From assembly GCF_002158905.1 (NCBI RefSeq), contig NZ_CP021431.1, forward strand, positions 868,001 to 932,000: a DNA stretch of 64,000 bases, in the 5' to 3' direction. This DNA is from Yoonia vestfoldensis (GTDB lineage Bacteria; Pseudomonadota; Alphaproteobacteria; Rhodobacterales; Rhodobacteraceae). The notes under the pieces are model-generated. The model saw only the letters and a program-made list of their open reading frames with translations. It did no database searches and was not told where the DNA came from. Within the stretch, counting starts at the first letter, position 1. Each line of letters opens with the position of its first letter. The position numbers and the translations under genes are program-made. This document shows positions 45,075 to 55,919 of this stretch, in pieces.

Positions 45075-45508
45075 GACGCGGTGACGCGCAACCGGGCCGC
45101 ATTGCTGTCTTGATCGGTGATCCCCAGCAAAGAGGCGGTCATCCGCATCATGCTGTCCTCATGCTGGTCGCGCTGACCGTCGGCCATGACGACAGCCCAT
45201 AATGCCTCGATCACCGACAGGCGCTGTTCATAGGCGACCGCATCCTTGATCGCGCGGGTAAAGCGCACGGTATCGGGGGCCTCGGCCTCTAGCGCTTCGC
45301 AATCGGCGCGCAGGCTTGCGGCTTCGGTCTGGGAAAGCTGATAGCGTGCCATCAGGGTCCGGTCGATCTGGGCCTTTTCGGCAGGGTCATAATGGCCATC
45401 GGTGCGCGCGATCCGCACCAGAAGCGCGCCAAGCGCCAGGCGGGCATCAGGGTCGGACAAGGGCTGCGGGGCGGGGGCGGACATGCGCCGGATCAGGTCT
45501 GCGAACAT
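45071..45508 (-). CDS. TerB family tellurite-resistance-like protein
   Basis: 145 aa all-helical protein with ALLVRIARTDGHYDPAEKAQ near residue 30 and LWAVVMADGQRDQHEDSMMR near 105, the two acidic metal-binding repeats of the TerB/DjlA fold. Single-copy TerB proteins like this usually stand alone; no other ter gene is present. Confidence 0.85.
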   Translation of the reverse strand: MFADLIRRMSAPAPQPLSDPDARLALGALLVRIARTDGHYDPAEKAQIDRTLMARYQLSQTEAASLRADCEALEAEAPDTVRFTRAIKDAVAYEQRLSVIEALWAVVMADGQRDQHEDSMMRMTASLLGITDQDSNAARLRVTAS

Positions 45509-45545
45509 GGCTCTGACATAAGCGGTTTTGGCGCAGGAACAAACA

Positions 45546-46334
45546 TCAATTCTGCAAAAGGTGTTGGCGGAATATCGCTGACAGGCGCGCGCCTTCTTGC
45601 TCTAGCCCGTAAGGCGGGTTCACCACGAAAAGACCGGACCCCACCATCCGATGCCCGTCGCGCGCGGGCGCAAAGGCCACTTCATGGCGCAATCCTTCGG
45701 GGAATGTGTCCTGCAAGGTGCGCAGCATCGGGCGGTGCGGGCCATCGGTCAGGATCGGATACCATAACACCAGAACACCCACCCCCCATTTGCGATGCAC
45801 CTTGGCCAGCAAGGGCGGGATCGTGTCGTAATCGGCCTTGACCTCGAAACTGGGGTCGACCAGCATCAGCCCCCGGCGCGGATCGGGTGGGCAGAGCGAC
45901 AGCGCCATCTCGAACCCGTCGCGCTGGCGCAAGACCCCGCCATAGGGGGCCATATTGCTGGCCAGCGCAGCATATTCCTGCGGGTGCAATTCGGCCAGAT
46001 GGATATTATCGACAGCGCGCAGCATATGGGCGGCCACCAGCGGCGAGCCGGGATAGGCATCGCGGCCATATTTCGCGCGGATCGCTGCCAGAACCGTGGC
46101 GTAAGGATGATCCGGCGCGAACCAGTCGGCGGCGATGGCGATGCCCTTGGCGGCCTCGCCGGTCTTGCGGGCGGCGGCATCGGTCAGATCATAAAGCCCG
46201 CGCCCGGCATGGGTTTCCAGATAGGACAGGGGTTTGTCTTTCTGGGTCAGATAGGCCAGCATCCAGGCCAAGAGGGCGTGTTTGTGGACATCCGCAAGAT
46301 TGCCGGCATGATAGCCGTGTTGGTAGGACAGCAT
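45546..46334 (-). CDS. rlmJ: 23S rRNA (adenine2030-N6)-methyltransferase
   Basis: 262 aa. Methylates A2030 of 23S rRNA. Family start MLSYQHGYHAGNLADVHKHA, SAM-binding THAGRGLYDL near residue 42, and catalytic LVDPSFE where DPPY/DPPFE is usual: the second Pro is Ser here. The start at 46334 fits the family exactly. Confidence 0.92.
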   Translation of the reverse strand: MLSYQHGYHAGNLADVHKHALLAWMLAYLTQKDKPLSYLETHAGRGLYDLTDAAARKTGEAAKGIAIAADWFAPDHPYATVLAAIRAKYGRDAYPGSPLVAAHMLRAVDNIHLAELHPQEYAALASNMAPYGGVLRQRDGFEMALSLCPPDPRRGLMLVDPSFEVKADYDTIPPLLAKVHRKWGVGVLVLWYPILTDGPHRPMLRTLQDTFPEGLRHEVAFAPARDGHRMVGSGLFVVNPPYGLEQEGARLSAIFRQHLLQN

Positions 46335-46452
46335 GATCTGAGACCTTTGGTGTGGCAAATGCCTGCCTAACCCTGTGGGGCCGTGGTGCCAAGTCACTTG
46401 CCTCGACGCGCGGGACGCGATTTGGTGGCCCCAGACGGATGAAAGGAAAGTT

Positions 46453-47190
46453 ATGCGTGGTTTGATGATTCTGGCACTGGGTTTCCCGGTCACGGGGCTG
46501 GCGCAGGCCAATGATGATGCCGGCGTCTTTCTGGGCTTGGGCGCAAAATCTGCGCCGGCCTATTTCGGGGCGGATAGCGCCGAGACCGGCGTGACCGGAC
46601 GTCTGCGTTTTGGCGAAACCTCGGTGGGCGATATCGCGCTGGGCGAGAGCGGGCTTTATGCGCTGGGCGTCGGCGGGTCGGTGCGGTTCATCTCGGAACG
46701 CAGTGCGGATGATCATGCCGCGCTGGCGGGGCTGGCCGATATTGACGCGACGCTGGAACTGGGGGGCAAGGTCACGTTCATCGCGCCCCAATATGACGTT
46801 TTCGCGGCTCTTCGCTATGGGTTTGGCGGGCATGAGGCCTTTGTGGCCGAGATGGGCGGTGATTTTGTCTATCGCCCCGGTGACGTCTGGTCGCTGCGCG
46901 GCGGCCCGCGCCTGTTATGGGGCAGTGACGATTATGCGCAGACCTATTTCGGTGTCACCGCAGCCGAGGCAACGGCCAGCGCCTTTGACGCCTATGATGC
47001 GGGCGCGGGGGTGATCAGCGCCGGGATCGCGGCAGAGCTGACCTATCAGGTCACGGCCGATTGGGGTGTTCTTGGCATCCTGCGCTATGACCAGCTGCAA
47101 GGTGACGCCGCCGATAGCCCCATCGTGCAAAGCAAGGATCAGACCAGCGTCAGCCTGATGGTCACCCGGCGGATCAGCCTCGGGTTCTGA
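46453..47190 (+). CDS. MipA/OmpV family outer-membrane protein
   Basis: 245 aa, signal peptide (MRGLMILALGFPVTGLAQA), then a beta-barrel with alternating strands, the family's SDDYAQTYFGVT near residue 160 and a terminal SLGF ending in Phe. MipA-like proteins scaffold peptidoglycan enzymes or act as channels. GAAAGGA upstream of ATG 46453 sets the start. Confidence 0.88.
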   Translation: MRGLMILALGFPVTGLAQANDDAGVFLGLGAKSAPAYFGADSAETGVTGRLRFGETSVGDIALGESGLYALGVGGSVRFISERSADDHAALAGLADIDATLELGGKVTFIAPQYDVFAALRYGFGGHEAFVAEMGGDFVYRPGDVWSLRGGPRLLWGSDDYAQTYFGVTAAEATASAFDAYDAGAGVISAGIAAELTYQVTADWGVLGILRYDQLQGDAADSPIVQSKDQTSVSLMVTRRISLGF

Positions 47191-47193
47191 GGG

Positions 47194-47254
47194 GGGATAA
47201 AATATTTTGTCAAAATATTTTATCCCGGGCCGAAATATTTTGACAAAATATTTC
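47194..47254. terminator. Tandem perfect AT-rich hairpins between convergent genes
   Basis: Hairpin 1: GGGATAAAATATTTT and its exact complement flank a GTC loop (47194–47226). Hairpin 2: GAAATATTTT and its exact complement flank GAC (47232–47254). They lie between the ends of the MipA/OmpV gene and pyrG, so they probably work as a bidirectional terminator. The two share one core, suggesting a mobile or amplified palindrome. Confidence 0.65.
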
Positions 47255-47274
47255 AGCGTGCCCCGCCGGTCGTT

Positions 47275-48918
47275 TTACACCAGGCGCGACATCTCGACCG
47301 CGGCGCGCACGAAATCGGCAAAGAGCGGGTGTGGCGCAAAGGGTTTTGACTTCAGCTCGGGGTGGAACTGCACGCCGATGAACCAGGGGTGATCCTGCCA
47401 TTCCACGATTTCGGGCAATTTGCCGTCCGGCGACATGCCCGAAAACATCAGACCCACGCTTTCCAGCCTCTCGCGGTATTTGGTGTCTACTTCATAGCGG
47501 TGGCGGTGGCGTTCCTCGATCGTGGTGCTGGCATAGACCTCTGCGACCTTTGATCCGGGCTTGAGGCTGGCGGTATAGGCCCCCAGCCGCATCGTGCCGC
47601 CCTTGTCGTCATCGGCTTTGCGCGCGACGGTATGATTGCCCTGCACCCATTCTTTCAGGTGATAGACCACGGGTTCGAACCTTTTGCCGCCGGCCTCATG
47701 GTCGAATTCCTCGGACCCGGCCTTGGCCAGCCCCGCGACATTGCGCGCGGCCTCGATCACGGCCATTTGCATCCCCAGGCAGATGCCCAGATAGGGGATA
47801 TTCTTTTCGCGAGCGAATTGCGCCGCCTTGATCTTGCCCTCGGTGCCGCGTTCGCCAAAGCCGCCGGGGACCAGAATGGCATGATAGCCTTCCAGATAGG
47901 GGGCGGCATCGGCACGGTCGAACAGTTCGGCATCGACCCATTCGATTTTGACCTTGACGCGGTTGGCCATGCCGCCATGGGTCAACGCCTCGGCGATGGA
48001 TTTATAGGCATCCTCGAGCTGGGTATATTTGCCGACAATGGCGATTTTGACATGGCCTTCGGGGTTGTGGATGCGGTCGTAAACATCATGCCACATCGCA
48101 AGATTGGGCGCAGGCGCGGGCGAGATGTCGAAAGCATCCAGCACCGCCTGATCCAGACCCTGTTCGTGATAGGCCAGCGGCGCCTCGTAGATGGATTTCA
48201 GATCATAGGCCGCGACCACCGCTTCCTTGCGCACATTGCAGAACAGCGCGATCTTTTCGCGTTCTTTTTCGGGGATCGGATGTTCGGACCGGCAGACAAG
48301 GATATCGGGTGCGATCCCGATGGATTGCAATTCCTTGACGCTGTGCTGGGTCGGTTTGGTTTTCAATTCACCGCTGGCGGCCAGATAGGGCAGCAGGGTC
48401 AGATGCATGAAGATGCATTGGCCGCGTTTCTTGTCATGCGCGAATTGGCGGATCGCCTCGAAGAAGGGCAGGCCTTCGATATCGCCGACGGTGCCGCCGA
48501 TTTCACAGAGCATGAAATCGACCTCGTCTTCGCCGATCTTGAGGAATTCCTTGATCTCGTTGGTGACATGGGGGACGACCTGAATGGTCTTGCCCAGATA
48601 ATCGCCGCGCCGTTCTTTTTCCAAGACCGTCGAATAGATCCGCCCGGAACTGACCGAATCCGTCTGCCGCGCCGGCACGCCGGTAAAGCGTTCGTAATGC
48701 CCAAGGTCCAGATCGGTTTCCGCGCCGTCATCGGTGACGAAAACCTCGCCATGTTCAAAGGGCGACATCGTGCCGGGATCGACATTCAGGTAAGGGTCAA
48801 GCTTGCGCAGCCGGACCGAAAAGCCGCGCGCCTGCAACAAAGCCCCGAGTGCTGCCGAAGCCAGCCCCTTGCCCAGGGAAGACACAACGCCGCCGGTGAT
48901 GAAAATGTAACGTGCCAT
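47275..48918 (-). CDS. pyrG: CTP synthase
   Basis: 547 aa. Converts UTP to CTP using glutamine. Synthase domain opens [20 protein letters not shown], with the P-loop. The glutaminase domain has the nucleophile in [10 protein letters not shown] near residue 380 and the late HPE in [11 protein letters not shown]. Follows secG, as in relatives. Confidence 0.98.
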   Translation of the reverse strand: MARYIFITGGVVSSLGKGLASAALGALLQARGFSVRLRKLDPYLNVDPGTMSPFEHGEVFVTDDGAETDLDLGHYERFTGVPARQTDSVSSGRIYSTVLEKERRGDYLGKTIQVVPHVTNEIKEFLKIGEDEVDFMLCEIGGTVGDIEGLPFFEAIRQFAHDKKRGQCIFMHLTLLPYLAASGELKTKPTQHSVKELQSIGIAPDILVCRSEHPIPEKEREKIALFCNVRKEAVVAAYDLKSIYEAPLAYHEQGLDQAVLDAFDISPAPAPNLAMWHDVYDRIHNPEGHVKIAIVGKYTQLEDAYKSIAEALTHGGMANRVKVKIEWVDAELFDRADAAPYLEGYHAILVPGGFGERGTEGKIKAAQFAREKNIPYLGICLGMQMAVIEAARNVAGLAKAGSEEFDHEAGGKRFEPVVYHLKEWVQGNHTVARKADDDKGGTMRLGAYTASLKPGSKVAEVYASTTIEERHRHRYEVDTKYRERLESVGLMFSGMSPDGKLPEIVEWQDHPWFIGVQFHPELKSKPFAPHPLFADFVRAAVEMSRLV

Positions 48919-49077
48919 AGGCGGCTGCCCCCGTGAAAAGTCCAGAAGTAAGTGGGAAAGCGACCGGTTAAAATCGCATCATCACGGGATTTGACCCATA
49001 GTGGATTCGGCGCGGCTGCGCAACCTCGTGACGCAAGATCATGTTGCCGACCGTTGCAGGTCGGCCATGGCTTGTGG

Positions 49078-49431
49078 TCAGTCGCCTGCTGGCAACAACG
49101 GCTCTTCGGCGGGCGAGGGTGGCAACAGGCTGTCGCCCAGCACTGGCGCGGGCGCGTCGTTCTGGTCCAGAGTGATGCCGCCAACGCGGTCGGCCACCGA
49201 TGATCCAGCGGTATTGCCCGCCGCGATCAGCGTCAGCGTGATCGAGGTTGCGATGAAAGCCACAGCCAGCATCCATGTAAATTTGCTGATCGCCGAGGCA
49301 GGAGGCCGGCTGTTCGCCGTGCCGCCACCGCCGCCCATACCCAAACCGCCACCTTCGGACCGCTGCAACAAAACGGTCCCGATCAGGCTGAGCGCCAGGA
49401 TCAGGTGGATGATAAGGACGACGTTTTCCAT
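49078..49431 (-). CDS. secG: Preprotein translocase subunit SecG
   Basis: 117 aa with two membrane helices ([20 protein letters not shown] and [20 protein letters not shown]), separated by the Gly-rich [17 protein letters not shown] segment of SecG. The Pro/Asp-rich C-terminal tail is an alphaproteobacterial extension. Component of SecYEG. Confidence 0.95.
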   Translation of the reverse strand: MENVVLIIHLILALSLIGTVLLQRSEGGGLGMGGGGGTANSRPPASAISKFTWMLAVAFIATSITLTLIAAGNTAGSSVADRVGGITLDQNDAPAPVLGDSLLPPSPAEEPLLPAGD

Positions 49432-49627
49432 TTCTTGCCTTTCAGGGCTTGCGCACTGGCGCGTATCTAAAAGCAGACAGCGGCACCCGCAACCCCTGTT
49501 GTCTTTTCAGGCGCGGATGGGGCGGGCGCGGATGGGGGCGCTGGCCCCGCGCGGCGGCGCAACTTTCCGGTTTCGCGCCTGCGCGCGCATCGCTATAGGG
49601 GGCATCGGGTCAGGAAAGGACAGTTTT

Positions 49628-50920
49628 ATGGCAAATGTGGTGGTCGTCGGTGCCCAATGGGGCGATGAAGGCAAAGGCAAGATCGTGGACTGGCTGTCCG
49701 AGCGGGCCGATGTCATTGCGCGCTTTCAGGGCGGGCATAATGCGGGCCATACGCTTGTCATTGACGGCAAGGTGTACAAGCTGTCGCTGCTGCCCTCGGG
49801 GATCGTGCGTGGCGGCAAGCTGAGCGTGATCGGCAATGGCGTGGTGCTGGACCCTTGGCATCTGATCAAGGAAATCGGCATTCTGCGCGACCAGGGTGTG
49901 ACGATCACGCCGGACACGTTGATGGTGGCGGAAAATACCCCGCTGATCCTGCCGTTCCACGGCGAATTGGACCGCGCCCGTGAAGCCGCTGTCGGCATGG
50001 CCAAGATCGGCACCACCGGCCGTGGCATCGGCCCCTGCTATGAGGACAAGGTCGGCCGCCGCGTGATCCGTGTGGCCGATCTGGCCGATGATGCCACGCT
50101 GGAATTGCGGCTTGACCGCGCGCTGGCGCATCATGATGCATTGCGCCGCGGTCTGGGGCTGGACCCGATCGACCGCGCGGCAATCCTGGCCGATCTGCGG
50201 GCCATCGCGCCGCAGGTTCTGCCCTATGCGGCACCTGTGTGGAAAGTGCTGAACGAACAGCGCAAAGCGGGCAAGCGTATCTTGTTCGAAGGGGCGCAGG
50301 GCGCGCTGCTGGACATCGACTTTGGCACCTATCCCTATGTCACATCCTCTAATGTGATCGCAGGGCAGGCGGCGACGGGTGTCGGCATGGGGCCGGGCGC
50401 GATCGATTTCGTGCTGGGTATCGTCAAAGCCTATACCACCCGCGTCGGCGAAGGGCCGTTCCCGACCGAATTGCACGATGCCGATGGCGAACGGCTTGGC
50501 CAGCGCGGCCATGAATTCGGCACTGTGACAGGGCGCAAACGCCGCTGCGGCTGGTTTGATGCCTGCCTGCTGCGCCAGACCTGTGCCACATCGGGGATCA
50601 ACGGGATCGCGCTGACCAAATTGGATGTTCTGGACGGGTTCGAGGTGCTGAAAATCTGCGTCGGCTATGAACTGGACGGCGAAAGGCTGGATTACCTGCC
50701 CACCGCCGCCGATCAACAGGCGCGCTGCACCCCGATCTACGAGGAAATCGAAGGCTGGTCACAATCGACCATGGGCGCGCGGTCCTGGGCCGATCTGCCC
50801 GCGCAGGCGATCAAATACGTCCGTCGCATCGAAGAGTTGATCGATTGCCCGGTCGCGCTAGTTTCCACCTCGCCAGAGCGCGAGGATACGATCCTCGTGA
50901 CCGACCCTTTCGCTGATTGA
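49628..50920 (+). CDS. purA: Adenylosuccinate synthetase
   Basis: 430 aa. IMP plus aspartate plus GTP to adenylosuccinate. GTP-binding [16 protein letters not shown] at residues 8–23, catalytic [13 protein letters not shown] near 38, [16 protein letters not shown] near 125. ATG 49628 gives the canonical start; extensions upstream are non-coding. Confidence 0.97.
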   Translation: MANVVVVGAQWGDEGKGKIVDWLSERADVIARFQGGHNAGHTLVIDGKVYKLSLLPSGIVRGGKLSVIGNGVVLDPWHLIKEIGILRDQGVTITPDTLMVAENTPLILPFHGELDRAREAAVGMAKIGTTGRGIGPCYEDKVGRRVIRVADLADDATLELRLDRALAHHDALRRGLGLDPIDRAAILADLRAIAPQVLPYAAPVWKVLNEQRKAGKRILFEGAQGALLDIDFGTYPYVTSSNVIAGQAATGVGMGPGAIDFVLGIVKAYTTRVGEGPFPTELHDADGERLGQRGHEFGTVTGRKRRCGWFDACLLRQTCATSGINGIALTKLDVLDGFEVLKICVGYELDGERLDYLPTAADQQARCTPIYEEIEGWSQSTMGARSWADLPAQAIKYVRRIEELIDCPVALVSTSPEREDTILVTDPFAD

Positions 50921-50925
50921 GGACA

Positions 50926-51147
50926 ATGACCTACAAGAACCGCAAACGCCTGTCCTTATTCGTGCTGGTGATCGGCCTGCCGGCCTATATCGTGCTGGCC
51001 GTCACCATCATGTCCGAGGCAACCCGCTTTCCCAAGATGATCGAATTCCTGATCTATGTGATCTTGGGGATCGCATGGGTCTTTCCGCTGAAATGGGTGT
51101 TCAAGGGGATCGGGCAGCCCGACCCCGATGCGCCTGACGGAAAATGA
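50926..51147 (+). CDS. DUF2842-like small membrane protein
   Basis: 73 aa with two predicted helices (RLSLFVLVIGLPAYIVLAV and MIEFLIYVILGIAWVFPL) and the family's PLKWVFKGIGQPDP end. Start ATG 50926 with GAGG upstream, six bases after purA. Function unknown. Confidence 0.78.
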   Translation: MTYKNRKRLSLFVLVIGLPAYIVLAVTIMSEATRFPKMIEFLIYVILGIAWVFPLKWVFKGIGQPDPDAPDGK

Positions 51148-51194
51148 TGTGGGGCGGGGCTGTCCCCGCCTGTCATATCATCAGCGCGGCGCTG

Positions 51195-52646
51195 TCATGC
51201 ATCCGCGCGAAACCGGGTGCTGCTGGCCACTGCAAAACGGCCGTTGTCCAGCTTGATGATCCGGTTCTTGCGCAGCAAGCGGCCAAAACAGCGCAGCCCG
51301 TCCTCGCGTGAAATCTCGGATTGGGTCAGGCTCTGGACCAGTTTCATCACCTGCGGCCGCGAGAAATCTGCCTGCGCCATCACAAAGCTGATATAGGCCG
51401 CTGCCGCCTCGATCTGGTCTTCCAGGCCGGTTGCGGCATATTCATCCGCGAATTGCGCAAAGCGCATCACGGGCTGCGCCGCATCCCTCGCCTTGGCTGC
51501 GATCTGGCGCAGACGCTGAGAGGCCGGATCGGGCAATATCTCGGGGCTGATATCGGCGCGCTGGGAGGCAACAAGGCGCAGCGGCGGCGGGTTGCGCGGC
51601 GGGGCGGCGGGATCATTGCGCTGTGCGCCAGCGGAATCATTGGCGCGGGCAACCGGACCGGTCGGGGCGGTCCCGTCCTGATTGGCATCCTGATCGGCGT
51701 CCTGTTCGGGGTCTTGCGGGTCTGCGGCGGCGGCGAATTCCCCCAGATCATGGCGGTAAGCCTCGCTTGGGCGGTGCTGGGGGCTGCCGTCATCGCCCAG
51801 CTGGCGCGCGGCCTCTGTCGCGGCCACGGCGGCCTTGAGCTGTGCGAAGGCGTCTTGCTGGCGGCGGTGTTCGGGCTGGTTCAGCGCGGCATCTGTATGT
51901 GACAGGATCCGGCTGATCGCATCATCGGCATTATGCGACAAGGCATAGCGCTTGTTGCGATCCTCGATGACGCGCCCGATCTCGGCCACCTCGGCATGCA
52001 AATCCAGCCCGTCATCCGCCACAAGATTGGCCAGATGCAGGCTTTTGTCCTTTGTCTCTGGCGCTTGCGGCTGGGGCGCGTCTGGCGGTGCTGCGGCGCT
52101 GTCCTGCGCCTCGTCAGGGGCGGGCTGCGCGCGGGCAAGATCAGCCTGCAAGGCGGCGCGTTCGGCATTGCGCCGTGCCAAAGCGGCCAGACGCAGGGCC
52201 AGCGGGTTCTGCCCGGCCTGCGCGGCGGCGGAATCTGTCAGGTCTTCGGTATCGGGGACTATGGTCTCGGGGGCATGACCGCGACCGACGACATTGCGGA
52301 CCCGGTCGAGCCTGGCCGCCACGCTCTCGTCATAAAAGGCGTCCTCCATGGCATCCGACGCCAGATCTGGCGCGGCAGCGGATTGCGGCGTTTCGCGCAG
52401 GCGCAGCCGCAGCTTGCCGCCCGCCACGGTCGTTTGCACATCGCCATCCGCCGCGGCCTGGGTCAACCGCGCCAATTCCGCCAGATCCGGTGCGGGCTGG
52501 GCTGCGTTCAGAAACTGCGCATGGCCCGCCAGATCGTGGAAATAGCCGACGACCAGCTTCATCATCGCCAGGCTGTCGTCGAAACCTTCAAGACGGCAAG
52601 AAAACGTGCCAAAGGTCACATCAAGGATCTGTGTCTTGTCGGTCAT
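51195..52646 (-). CDS. Conserved Rhodobacterales protein of unknown function (disordered middle)
   Basis: 483 aa. The N-terminal 70 residues are conserved-looking (VTFGTFSCRLEGFDDSLAMM, VVGYFHDLAGHAQF), a long Ala/Gln/Asp/Pro-rich middle is probably disordered, and the last 90 residues (ISFVMAQADFSRPQVMKLVQ, then GLRCFGRLLRKNRIIKLDNG) form a possible winged-helix domain. No catalytic motif recognised. ATG 52646 is used because the preceding codons look non-coding. Confidence 0.65.
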   Translation of the reverse strand: MTDKTQILDVTFGTFSCRLEGFDDSLAMMKLVVGYFHDLAGHAQFLNAAQPAPDLAELARLTQAAADGDVQTTVAGGKLRLRLRETPQSAAAPDLASDAMEDAFYDESVAARLDRVRNVVGRGHAPETIVPDTEDLTDSAAAQAGQNPLALRLAALARRNAERAALQADLARAQPAPDEAQDSAAAPPDAPQPQAPETKDKSLHLANLVADDGLDLHAEVAEIGRVIEDRNKRYALSHNADDAISRILSHTDAALNQPEHRRQQDAFAQLKAAVAATEAARQLGDDGSPQHRPSEAYRHDLGEFAAAADPQDPEQDADQDANQDGTAPTGPVARANDSAGAQRNDPAAPPRNPPPLRLVASQRADISPEILPDPASQRLRQIAAKARDAAQPVMRFAQFADEYAATGLEDQIEAAAAYISFVMAQADFSRPQVMKLVQSLTQSEISREDGLRCFGRLLRKNRIIKLDNGRFAVASSTRFRADA

Positions 52647-52781
52647 GGCTGCTGTCTTTCGTCGTTGATCTGCCACAAGCCGACGGAATCGGGCAGAAGG
52701 GTTGCCAGCCGCAGATTGCTCGGCCATTCAGGATGATAATGTGACCCTTTTGGGGAATGTTTGTGAATTGGGCTGAATGTG

Positions 52782-53450
52782 ATGTTACATCCAAATATTG
52801 TTTCCAGCGCCAGCGCGATCTGTCTTGTCGGCGGCGCGGCGCTGCGTAGGACTGCCTTTGCAACGGTTGCGCCTTATGTGGGCGGATTTGTCGGGGTCGA
52901 TAGCGGGGCAGATCACCTGCTGGCAGGTGGCATTACCCCGCTGGCGGTGATCGGCGATCTGGACAGTGTCTCACCGCAGGCCCGTGCGGCCTTTGCCGAT
53001 CGTCTCTGGCAGATCCCCGAACAGGAAACCACGGATTTCGAAAAGGCGCTGACAAGGGTGACGGCCCCCTTTGTGATCGCGCTGGGCTTTACCGGCGGGC
53101 GGATGGATCATGCGCTCTCGGTGCTCAATGTGATGGCGCGCAGGCCCGACAGGGGGGTCTTTTTGGTGGATGGCGATGATGTGTCCTATCTGGCGCCGCA
53201 GGGCGATAGCGTCGTGGATTTGCCCGCAGGCACGCGGGTCTCGCTGATGCCGCTGGGCGATGTGCGGGCCTCTGTCGCGGGGGTGGCCTGGCCGTTCACC
53301 GATTGGGCGCTGCATCCTGTCGGGCGCAACAGCGCCTCGAATATGGCGACCGGCGGGCCGGTGCGGGTCAGCGCCCAAGGCCCGCTTTTGGTGACACTGC
53401 CACAGAGCTGTCTGGCGGCGGCTTTGACAGGCGGCCTTCGCGCAGGATGA
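52782..53450 (+). CDS. Thiamine diphosphokinase
   Basis: 222 aa. Phosphorylates thiamine to TPP. Family motifs GVDSGADHLLAGGITPLAVI and GDLDSVS near residue 55, DFEKAL, and the C-terminal thiamine-binding NSASNMATGGPVRVS. The 3' end overlaps the convergent EamA gene by 83 bases. Confidence 0.9.
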   Translation: MLHPNIVSSASAICLVGGAALRRTAFATVAPYVGGFVGVDSGADHLLAGGITPLAVIGDLDSVSPQARAAFADRLWQIPEQETTDFEKALTRVTAPFVIALGFTGGRMDHALSVLNVMARRPDRGVFLVDGDDVSYLAPQGDSVVDLPAGTRVSLMPLGDVRASVAGVAWPFTDWALHPVGRNSASNMATGGPVRVSAQGPLLVTLPQSCLAAALTGGLRAG

Positions 53451-54297
53451 TGTAAAGCCCGGCCGCTATGGTGACACAGATACCAAGCGCGGCCAGCCCG
53501 TTGGGCAGATCCGAAAAGATCAGCCAGCCAAAGGCAGTGCCCACCGGAATTTCCAGATATTGCATCGGTGCAAGGGTCGAGGCGGGGGCAAAGCGCAGGC
53601 TCCATGTCATGGCCAAATGCGCCAATGTGCCGATCACGCCCAAAGCTGCCAGCAGACCCCAGCCGCTGGGCGCCAGCGCGATCGCGCCGCGCGCATCCGG
53701 CAGCAGCAACACGACAGGCGCCAACAAAAGCACTGCCTGCAGCCCGCTGATCGCCTGCAAACGGATCGGGTCCAGCAGGCGCGCCAGACGGCGGGTGACC
53801 ATCATGAACAGCGCGAAAACCAGCGCGACACCCAGCGGCAAAAGCGCGGGCGCGCCGACATCAACAAAATTCGGCTGGATCACCAGTAACGTGCCGGCAA
53901 ACCCCAGCGCACAGGCGGCCAGGCGCTGGCGGCCGACCTCTTCACCCATGAAAAAGTGACCAAGGATCAGCATGATAAACGGCATGACAAAGGCGATGGC
54001 CAGTGCATCGGCCAAAGGCAGATAGCGCAGCGCGGAAAACATCAGCCCGATACCAAGGATATGCAAGATACTGCGCAGCAGCGTCAGCCCCAGCAAACCG
54101 GGCGGCAAACGCAGGCTTTGGCCGCCCGCCCAGACCAGCGGGACCAGGATCAGCGCCTGCACCGCAAAGCGCGCAAAAACCAGCAAACCCAGCGCGACAA
54201 CCCCGCCCAGCAGTTTCGCGATACTGTCGCCCAAAGGGGCCAGCACACAAAAGGCCAGCATCAAAAGCACGCCCAGAAAAGGCCGGTCATCTGTCAT
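53368..54297 (-). CDS. EamA/DMT family transporter
   Basis: 309 aa, ten predicted helices in two EamA repeats. First repeat has LPLADALAIAFVMPFIMLIL near residue 95; the second ends APMQYLEIPVGTAFGWLIFS. Probably an exporter of small metabolites; substrate unknown. Homologous to the broken copy in the island. Confidence 0.88.
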   Translation of the reverse strand: MTDDRPFLGVLLMLAFCVLAPLGDSIAKLLGGVVALGLLVFARFAVQALILVPLVWAGGQSLRLPPGLLGLTLLRSILHILGIGLMFSALRYLPLADALAIAFVMPFIMLILGHFFMGEEVGRQRLAACALGFAGTLLVIQPNFVDVGAPALLPLGVALVFALFMMVTRRLARLLDPIRLQAISGLQAVLLLAPVVLLLPDARGAIALAPSGWGLLAALGVIGTLAHLAMTWSLRFAPASTLAPMQYLEIPVGTAFGWLIFSDLPNGLAALGICVTIAAGLYIILREGRLSKPPPDSSVAVSPKAGLGR

Positions 54298-54383
54298 GCG
54301 ATCAGGCTAGCGCGCGCCTTCTGGCAAGACAACGCATCATCTTCCGAGCCTAAATATCCCCGCGCGGCGCGCTCCCCGATTGC

Positions 54384-55757
54384 CTAGCAATTGGGGACAT
54401 TCACGGCCAGCCCACCCAGCGCGGTTTCCTTGTATTTCTCGGACATGTCGGCGCCTGTCTGGCGCATCGTCTCGATCGCGACATCAAGTGCGACCAGATG
54501 CTGGCCATCGCCGCGCAGCGCCAGTGACGCCGCCGAGACCGCCTTGATCGCGCCCAGCCCGTTGCGTTCGATGCAGGGCACCTGCACCAGCCCTTTGACC
54601 GGATCGCAGGTCATGCCAAGGTGATGCTCCAGCGCGATCTCGGCGGCATTTTCCACCTGTTCGGGGCTGCCGCCCAGCACGGCCGCCAGCCCTGCGGCGG
54701 CCATGGCGGCGGCGCTGCCCACCTCGGCCTGACAGCCGCATTCCGCCCCCGAGATCGAGGCATTGGTCTTGATCAACCCGCCCACCGCCGCTGCCGTCAG
54801 CAGGAAATCCCCCACGCGCGACGGGGTGGCACCGGGGACATGGTCCAGCCAATAGCGGATCGTGGCCGGCACCACACCGGCAGCGCCATTGGTGGGGGCG
54901 GTGACGACCTGCCCGCCGGCGGCGTTTTCCTCGTTCACGGCCATCGCATAGGTGGACATGTAATCGTTGATCGTATGGGGGGCCGTCATGTTCAGCCCGC
55001 GTTCGGCCATCAAGGCGGTGTAAATCCCCTTGGCCCGCCTGCGCACGAACAAGCCGCCCGGCAAGATCCCGTCAGTCGCGAGGCCCCGGTCGATACAGGC
55101 TGTCATCACCTCCCAGATCCGCGCAAGGCCACGGTCCAGATCGGCGGCGGATATGCGCGTCAATTCATTGGCGCGTTTCATCGCGGCGATGCTTAGCCCG
55201 CTTGCCTGCGCCATCTGCAACATCTCGGCGGCGGTGCGGAACGGATAGGGGATTGCGGGGCCGGTTGCGGCATCGCGCCCTGCGGCCAGTTCATCCGCCG
55301 TCAACACAAAGCCGCCGCCGATGGAATAATAGGTCACTTGGGTGATCACATCGCCTTGCGCATCGGTGCCCGACAGGATCAGCCCATTGGCATGGCCGGG
55401 CAGGGCGGGGCCGTAATCGAAAAGGATATCACCGGCCGGATCAAAGCGCAGCAGGCCCAGACCTGCGGGGGCGACAGTGCGATCGGCCTTGATGCGGGCC
55501 AGTTCGGCCTCGGCGCGGGCCGCATCGTAATCATCCGCGCGCATCCCCGCCAGCCCCAGGATCACCGCGCGGTCGGTGGCATGGCCGACACCGGTAAAGG
55601 CCAGCGAGCCATGCAAAGAGGCCCGCAGCCCGGCAACGCCGAAAGGCAGGCCGCGCAGATGGTCCAGAAACCGGGCGGCGGCGACCATCGGGCCGATTGT
55701 ATGCGACGATGACGGGCCGATGCCGATCTTGAACATATCGAAGACGGACAGGAACAT
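54384..55757 (-). CDS. L-serine ammonia-lyase (iron-sulfur dependent, single chain)
   Basis: 457 aa. Deaminates serine to pyruvate. The beta domain starts [20 protein letters not shown]; the alpha domain carries the cluster cysteines in [12 protein letters not shown] and [19 protein letters not shown] 55757 is the natural start. The frame stays open for a further 2.7 kb upstream, but that part is antisense to rpiA and gor and is not coding. Confidence 0.93.
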   Translation of the reverse strand: MFLSVFDMFKIGIGPSSSHTIGPMVAAARFLDHLRGLPFGVAGLRASLHGSLAFTGVGHATDRAVILGLAGMRADDYDAARAEAELARIKADRTVAPAGLGLLRFDPAGDILFDYGPALPGHANGLILSGTDAQGDVITQVTYYSIGGGFVLTADELAAGRDAATGPAIPYPFRTAAEMLQMAQASGLSIAAMKRANELTRISAADLDRGLARIWEVMTACIDRGLATDGILPGGLFVRRRAKGIYTALMAERGLNMTAPHTINDYMSTYAMAVNEENAAGGQVVTAPTNGAAGVVPATIRYWLDHVPGATPSRVGDFLLTAAAVGGLIKTNASISGAECGCQAEVGSAAAMAAAGLAAVLGGSPEQVENAAEIALEHHLGMTCDPVKGLVQVPCIERNGLGAIKAVSAASLALRGDGQHLVALDVAIETMRQTGADMSEKYKETALGGLAVNVPNC

Positions 55758-55919
55758 GGATGCGTCCTTGCTGATGCCTGCTCTTGCTAGCGGCTTTGTC
55801 GGGCGGGCCATCCACCAAAAGCGACAGCCGCCCTGCGGGTTGCGGCAGCGGGGCATTTGGGTCTCGCACCTGATGGGCAAACTGCTTATAAGCAGCGCAA
55901 CAAAATCGGAGACCCGTGC

